Assembly (NCBI GenBank): GCA_964570855.1
Contig: CAZMZR010000031.1
Span: 1-36,663, forward strand
Direction: 5' to 3'
Source of the DNA: JAFGPS01 sp964570855
GTDB lineage: Bacteria > Planctomycetota > Phycisphaerae > Sedimentisphaerales > Anaerobacaceae
DNA length: 36,663 bases
A program made the position numbers and the translations under genes. The notes under the pieces are model-generated. The model was not told the origin of the DNA. It searched no databases and saw only the letters and a list, made by a program, of their open reading frames with translations. Every line of letters begins with the position of its first letter. The first letter of the stretch is position 1. Positions 33,285-36,663 of this stretch are shown piece after piece.

Positions 33285-34079
33285 ATGAATAAACTCAGTA
33301 ACAGGGTCAATAATTCGAAAAGAGGTTTTACGTTAATAGAGCTTCTTGTGGTAATTGCCATAATTGCACTATTGATGTCAATTTTAATGCCTGCCCTGTC
33401 ACAAGTTAAGACACAGGCAAAAGGGGCGGCGTGCCAGTCAAACCTGCATCAATGGGCTGTAATGTGGTCAATGTATGCCGAGGATAACAATGGTCATTTT
33501 CAGGTTGGTGAAGGAGGAGAGAGTCAAACTACCGATAACAGGTGGCCGACCGTGTTGCGGGATTACTACAAAGAAGACAAGATTCGCCTCTGCCCAATGG
33601 CTAAAAAGCCTTCAACCGATGGCGGTAGAAATCCGATGTGTGCCTGGGGCAGGCTTGATGATGGTATGTTTGCAAGCTATGGCTTTAACGAATGGCTCTG
33701 TAATCGCCCGATCGGTGAAAGTGAGAGCGAGAATTACTGGAGGAAAATATTCGGTATTGAGCGTTCAAACACAGTACCGATATTTCTTGATTGCCGGTGG
33801 TACGATGTTTGGGTTCATTCTATCGATGTTCCTCCACCAACCGACGGCTCAGAGGCAGGTATGAGCGGAAGTAATGAAATCAGGCGTGTCTGTCTTAACC
33901 GGCATAATGCATCTGTAAATTGCACTTTCCTGGACTGGTCGGTCAGAAAGGTTGACCTCAAAGAGTTGTGGACATTAAAATGGCATAAAACCTATAACAC
34001 AAAAGATCTTTGGACATTAGCCGGCGATGTTACCGATGAGGACTGGCCGGATTGGATGCAGGGCATGAAGGCCTATTAA
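33285..34079 (+). CDS. Type II secretion/type IV pilus-like prepilin (pseudopilin)
   Basis: The 264-residue protein has a short basic leader and the prepilin peptidase site K-R-G/F-T-L-I-E (cleavage after G14, glutamate at mature position 5). A 20-residue hydrophobic helix follows, and then M-P-A-L-S-Q-V-K-T-Q-A-K. The globular part contains four or more cysteines and ends with an R-H-N-A-S-V-N-C-T-F-L-D-W block, comparable to the H-x9-D-G tail of planctomycete pseudopilins. Such genes are numerous in Planctomycetes; each product may be a surface or secretion component. GGAAGGG lies upstream of the ATG. No assembly machinery is in this window. Confidence 0.9.
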   Translation: MNKLSNRVNNSKRGFTLIELLVVIAIIALLMSILMPALSQVKTQAKGAACQSNLHQWAVMWSMYAEDNNGHFQVGEGGESQTTDNRWPTVLRDYYKEDKIRLCPMAKKPSTDGGRNPMCAWGRLDDGMFASYGFNEWLCNRPIGESESENYWRKIFGIERSNTVPIFLDCRWYDVWVHSIDVPPPTDGSEAGMSGSNEIRRVCLNRHNASVNCTFLDWSVRKVDLKELWTLKWHKTYNTKDLWTLAGDVTDEDWPDWMQGMKAY

Positions 34080-34164
34080 AACGCTCAGAAACAGAATGTA
34101 AAATACTTTGTTCGATTTAACGATTGTTGGGATAATGCGGTAAATAAAGTCAGCGAATTTATCT

Positions 34165-34743
34165 CTAATAGATAATCGCAGTCACTTCTTCTATCTTCTT
34201 CACAACATCTGTGATATCTTCAGAGTACGATACATAACCGTCGAAGCCCTTATGCAACAGGGCCTCTATCTCGGAATCACTCAGCCGGTTTGCAAGAGCA
34301 ACAACCTTGATGGTCTCTGATTCCTCGTTGGTCCGAATACCTCTACATACATCTGTGGCATCTATTCCGTCTGCCAGCAGATTGACAAGCAGGACGTGTG
34401 GTGCAAACTTCTGGACGACTGCACCCGTCTCAAAATTGCTGTGTACGATTTGTACTTCATAGTCGGCCTTGTTTTGCAACGATTCGGCCAGAGCCGATGC
34501 CGTATTATCGTTGCTGTCGGCTACCAACACCCGTATTTTACCGACTGCAAGCCCCGAAGTCGGCATATTGTGTACCTTCATAAAGCGCATCAATTCGCTC
34601 AGAGGTATTCGCCTGTCTTTACTGCCGGGGATGCGATAGCCTTTTAACTGGCCGTTATCAAACCACTTTGAAACGGTTCGAGGTGCAACATGGCAAATCT
34701 TCGCCACATCACCTGTCGTCAGTACGTTTTTTCCTTTTGCCAT
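34165..34743 (-). CDS. Excisionase-type HTH regulator with C-terminal pseudo-receiver domain
   Basis: Residues about 7-58 form a MerR/BldC/excisionase-type winged HTH (L-T-T-G-D-V-A-K-I, V-S-K-W-F-D-N-G-Q-L, R-I-P). Residues about 69-190 have receiver topology (I-R-V-L-V-A-D-S; H-V-L-L-V-N-L-L; V-V-A-L-A; G-Y-V-S-Y). The phosphoacceptor position is N121 instead of Asp, the Thr/Ser position is A151, and the Lys position is Y173. Phosphorylation is therefore unlikely and the domain may bind a ligand or partner. DNA-binding first and receiver second is the reverse of the common order. It is divergent from the DegT gene. Confidence 0.85.
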   Translation of the reverse strand: MAKGKNVLTTGDVAKICHVAPRTVSKWFDNGQLKGYRIPGSKDRRIPLSELMRFMKVHNMPTSGLAVGKIRVLVADSNDNTASALAESLQNKADYEVQIVHSNFETGAVVQKFAPHVLLVNLLADGIDATDVCRGIRTNEESETIKVVALANRLSDSEIEALLHKGFDGYVSYSEDITDVVKKIEEVTAIIY

Positions 34744-35051
34744 TTCTTGATTCCCATCACTACCGTTTTGAAACTCACTATAGCTGAGATAATCCTCTTA
34801 ATATTCGGTTTTAAATCGAGGTGTGTTTAACGCATAAATACAATTATTATTTTAAGGGCGGATAAACGAAGGTCTTTGCAACAATACGTCCTATAATTAT
34901 TTTTCTATTATCTCTCAACAGCCGCGAATGTAAGGTATCGTTGTTTTGGTTACAGCGGCAAAGTGCTTATCGAAAATGTTTTTGATTTACTCGTCATAAG
35001 CGGTACAATTTCGTCGGTTCTGCTTTTACCTTATATTGAGGAGAATTTTAT
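34744..35051. other. Divergent regulatory region between the HTH/pseudo-receiver gene and the DegT gene
   Basis: This 308-base region contains a promoter-like pair for the DegT gene at 34982-35009. On the left is AT-rich sequence with several TATAAT-like words (34891-34896 is CTATAAT-like) that could serve either strand. No gene, structured RNA or repeat is evident. Confidence 0.5.
34982..35009 (+). promoter_or_regulatory. Predicted sigma70-type promoter for the DegT gene
   Basis: TTGATT (34982-34987) and TACAAT (35004-35009) are separated by 16 bases. The start point near 35016 gives a 36-base leader that carries a GAGGAG ribosome-binding site before ATG 35052. Confidence 0.45.
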
Positions 35052-36170
35052 ATGCAGATTCACTTGTCACGACCGGACATTACCGAGGAGGAAATCGAAG
35101 CGGTCTGCGAGGTGCTTCGCAGTCCGAATCTTTCGCTCGGACCCAAATTACCCGAATTCGAAGCCGCCTTCGCAGATTACATCGGCGCAAAGAGGGCCGT
35201 CGCCGTCAACAGCGGGACCAGCGGCTTATTTCTGTGCATGTCGGCGCTCGGCATAAAACCCGGCGACGAAGTTATTACCACGCCGTTTACTTTCGTTGCT
35301 TCGGCTACCGCTGTTATGATGGCCGGCGCAACACCGGTCTTTGTCGATATCGACCCGGTAAGTTTGAATATCGACCCGGCCGGGATAGAATCTGCAATAA
35401 CAGAAAATACCAAAGCCGTCCTGCCGGTAGAAATATTCGGCAATCCCGCAGGTTTCGATAAGGTATGCCGCGTCGCGCAAGAGCACAACCTGCCGGTGGT
35501 CGAAGATAGCTGCGAGGCCCTGGGCTCAGCGCTAAACGGCAAAAAGGTTGGCACCTTCGGGACAATGAGCGTATTCGGTTTTTATCCCAATAAACAGATA
35601 ACCACCGGCGAAGGCGGAATGATCCTGACCGATGATGACAGCCTGGCCGATATCTGCTGCTCGCTTCGCAACCAGGGACGAAGTAAAGACGACAACTGGC
35701 TGACCCACGAGAGGCTCGGCTATAACTTCAGGATTAGCGATATCAACTGCGCACTGGGGCTCGCACAGCTTTCGAGAATAGAGCAAATCAAAGCCAGACG
35801 CCGGCAGGTCGCCGAATGGTATCAGGAAATGCTGGCCGGTGATAGCCGGATAATAGTACCGGCCGAACAGGACGGCTGCGATATGAGCTGGTTTGTTTTC
35901 ATGGTTCGCTTGGCGGACCGCTTTACCCTGGAACAACGCAACAAGGCTCTGCATGAGATGACAAAACGAGGCATCCAGGTCGGCAACTATTTCCCGCCCG
36001 TTCATCTTCAGCCGGTCATGGTCCGCCGGTACGGCTACAAAAATGGCGATTTCCCCATAACCGAAAACGTATGCAAAAGCACAATCGCCCTGCCGTTTTA
36101 CAATAATCTCTCAAAAGACCAGGTCGCGACCGTTTCCGCGGCGTTAAAGGACGTTCTGGACAATATTTAG
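35052..36170 (+). CDS. DegT/DnrJ/EryC1/StrS-family sugar aminotransferase
   Basis: The 372-residue PLP enzyme has V-N-S-G-T-S-G-L (52-59), V-E-D-S-C-E-A-L-G (150-158, with D152 for the pyridine nitrogen) and the Schiff-base lysine K181 in F-Y-P-N-K-Q-I-T-T-G-E-G-G. The late Y-N-F-R-I-S-D block (about 225) is also present. Family members transfer an amino group to keto sugars for surface polysaccharides or glycoconjugates. No sugar-nucleotide genes are next to it, so the substrate is open. GAGGAG lies 8 bases before the ATG. Confidence 0.93.
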   Translation: MQIHLSRPDITEEEIEAVCEVLRSPNLSLGPKLPEFEAAFADYIGAKRAVAVNSGTSGLFLCMSALGIKPGDEVITTPFTFVASATAVMMAGATPVFVDIDPVSLNIDPAGIESAITENTKAVLPVEIFGNPAGFDKVCRVAQEHNLPVVEDSCEALGSALNGKKVGTFGTMSVFGFYPNKQITTGEGGMILTDDDSLADICCSLRNQGRSKDDNWLTHERLGYNFRISDINCALGLAQLSRIEQIKARRRQVAEWYQEMLAGDSRIIVPAEQDGCDMSWFVFMVRLADRFTLEQRNKALHEMTKRGIQVGNYFPPVHLQPVMVRRYGYKNGDFPITENVCKSTIALPFYNNLSKDQVATVSAALKDVLDNI

Positions 36171-36239
36171 CACGGTTTTTTGTTTTTGTTTTGCATATTA
36201 TATTTTATATGCTAAGTATTTATTAGAGGCGTGTAAATA

Positions 36240-36262
36240 AGGCCGGAGCGGGAAGCCGGCCT
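36240..36262 (+). promoter_or_regulatory. Short GC hairpin in the leader of the gene at 36292
   Basis: AGGCCGG (36240-36246) pairs with CCGGCCT (36256-36262) around a 9-base loop. The downstream run is only weakly T-rich, so it may be a poor terminator for the DegT gene or a leader structure. Confidence 0.35.
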
Positions 36263-36291
36263 ATAGATACAATTCCTTTTGGGAGGGGATA

Positions 36292-36561
36292 GTGAGAGGC
36301 TTCAGATCAAAATTCATCTTTCTGTTCATCGTTTATTTCGCCGGTTTTTGTACTGCCATATACATGCTTGCGCCGCCGCCGGAAAACCAGGAGCGTCTGC
36401 TCGACGGGAACACACATTTTAATTTCGATTCCGAGGAGTTTGTAAAATCTTTCAATTCCGGAATGCATAAATGTGTTGATTTCGGGAAAGAAGCCGCCCA
36501 GCGCACGGCCAAATACATTAAAGAGAAGGTCAACGAAAAGCAGTTACAGGCGGACAGCTAA
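36292..36561 (+). CDS. Small membrane-anchored protein of unknown function
   Basis: The 89-residue protein starts with GTG, preceded by a strong GGGAGGGG ribosome-binding site. A hydrophobic segment (about 7-27) with a basic start anchors it or serves as a signal. The remaining 60 residues are polar, ending in an amphipathic Lys/Glu-rich helix (A-K-Y-I-K-E-K-V-N-E-K). No family is recognised. It follows the DegT gene by 121 bases on the same strand. Confidence 0.65.
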   Translation: MRGFRSKFIFLFIVYFAGFCTAIYMLAPPPENQERLLDGNTHFNFDSEEFVKSFNSGMHKCVDFGKEAAQRTAKYIKEKVNEKQLQADS

Positions 36562-36590
36562 ACCGGTGATTAGAACCGTACTTCGTGCCT

Positions 36591-36663
36591 TTGTCATTTC
36601 TGCCTATGGCATGCCCAAGGTAGACCATAGGTTCGCCGAAGGCGGACCGGAGTGGAGAAATCT
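36591..36663. repeat. Partial palindromic repeat at the window edge, relative of the 70-bp elements
   Basis: The segment starts GTCATTTCTGCC and ends in GGAGAAATCT at the window border, with internal stems CTATGG/CCATAG and GGTTCGCC/GGCGGACC. The GTCATTTC start and the AGAAAT end resemble the outer arms of the 70-bp elements. It is cut off by the window end. Confidence 0.5.

Noticed and set aside
1..36663. tRNA genes, rRNA genes, known riboswitches, insertion sequences
   Set aside because: I looked through the intergenic spaces and found no cloverleaf with TTCGA-type arm, no rRNA signature, no recognisable riboswitch core and no transposase.

Overview
The window looks like a chromosomal segment of a Planctomycetota bacterium, probably a Phycisphaerae-type lineage. 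The best markers are a small basic protein of the type found in the Planctomycetes-Verrucomicrobia-Chlamydiae group (3887-4135), a pseudopilin whose N-terminus has the MPALS-type continuation common in Phycisphaerae (33285-34079), a secreted PD40-repeat protein, and an excisionase-type HTH fused to a receiver-like domain. The lineage is inferred from protein families, not from rRNA. I saw no rRNA, tRNA, CRISPR array, transposase or phage genes.

Layout. 1-2279: the end of an unknown gene and a secreted PD40/carbohydrate-binding-like protein. 2280-3120: a repeat-rich spacer. 3121-4135: a SPOR-like membrane protein and the small basic protein. 4300-6483 (minus): NagD-like HAD phosphatase and MiaB. 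6601-7765 (minus): an AT-rich pair, a GIY-YIG protein and a DUF2971 protein, followed by a 177-bp near-perfect palindrome. 8071-10327: two divergent radical SAM genes. 10390-11435: DUF72 and DUF2905 proteins. 11513-14367: a tightly packed PolX / THEP1-type NTPase / SagB-type nitroreductase operon. 14497-15168: a secreted stand-alone Hcp-like protein. 15742-16854: a class I aminotransferase with a promoter that implies a leaderless mRNA. 17017-20598: two tandem Na/Pi cotransporter paralogues with PhoU-like tails. 20644-24697: a membrane-microdomain locus (long NfeD protease, short NfeD, flotillin FloA, and an unknown single-pass protein). 24915-28089 (minus): a TPR protein, a response regulator, a PfpI-like protein and a small unknown. 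28342-31386: a soluble histidine kinase overlapping two CNNM/CorC-type membrane proteins. 31425-32846 (minus): a PBP4-type DD-peptidase with an altered SxN motif. 33285-36561: a pseudopilin, an HTH/pseudo-receiver regulator, a DegT-type aminotransferase and a small membrane-anchored protein.

Most genes are housekeeping or envelope functions: tRNA modification, DNA repair, phosphate and divalent-cation transport, membrane organisation and peptidoglycan trimming. The less explained parts are the secreted Hcp, the protein after FloA, the pseudo-receiver regulator, the kinase joined to the CNNM pair, and several families of palindromic or dispersed repeats. Two 70-bp elements share the same double-hairpin design and a third, partial relative lies at the right edge. 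Promoter-like sequences placed so that transcription would begin at or next to the start codon recur at 15742, 20644 and perhaps 11513, which suggests leaderless mRNAs are common here.
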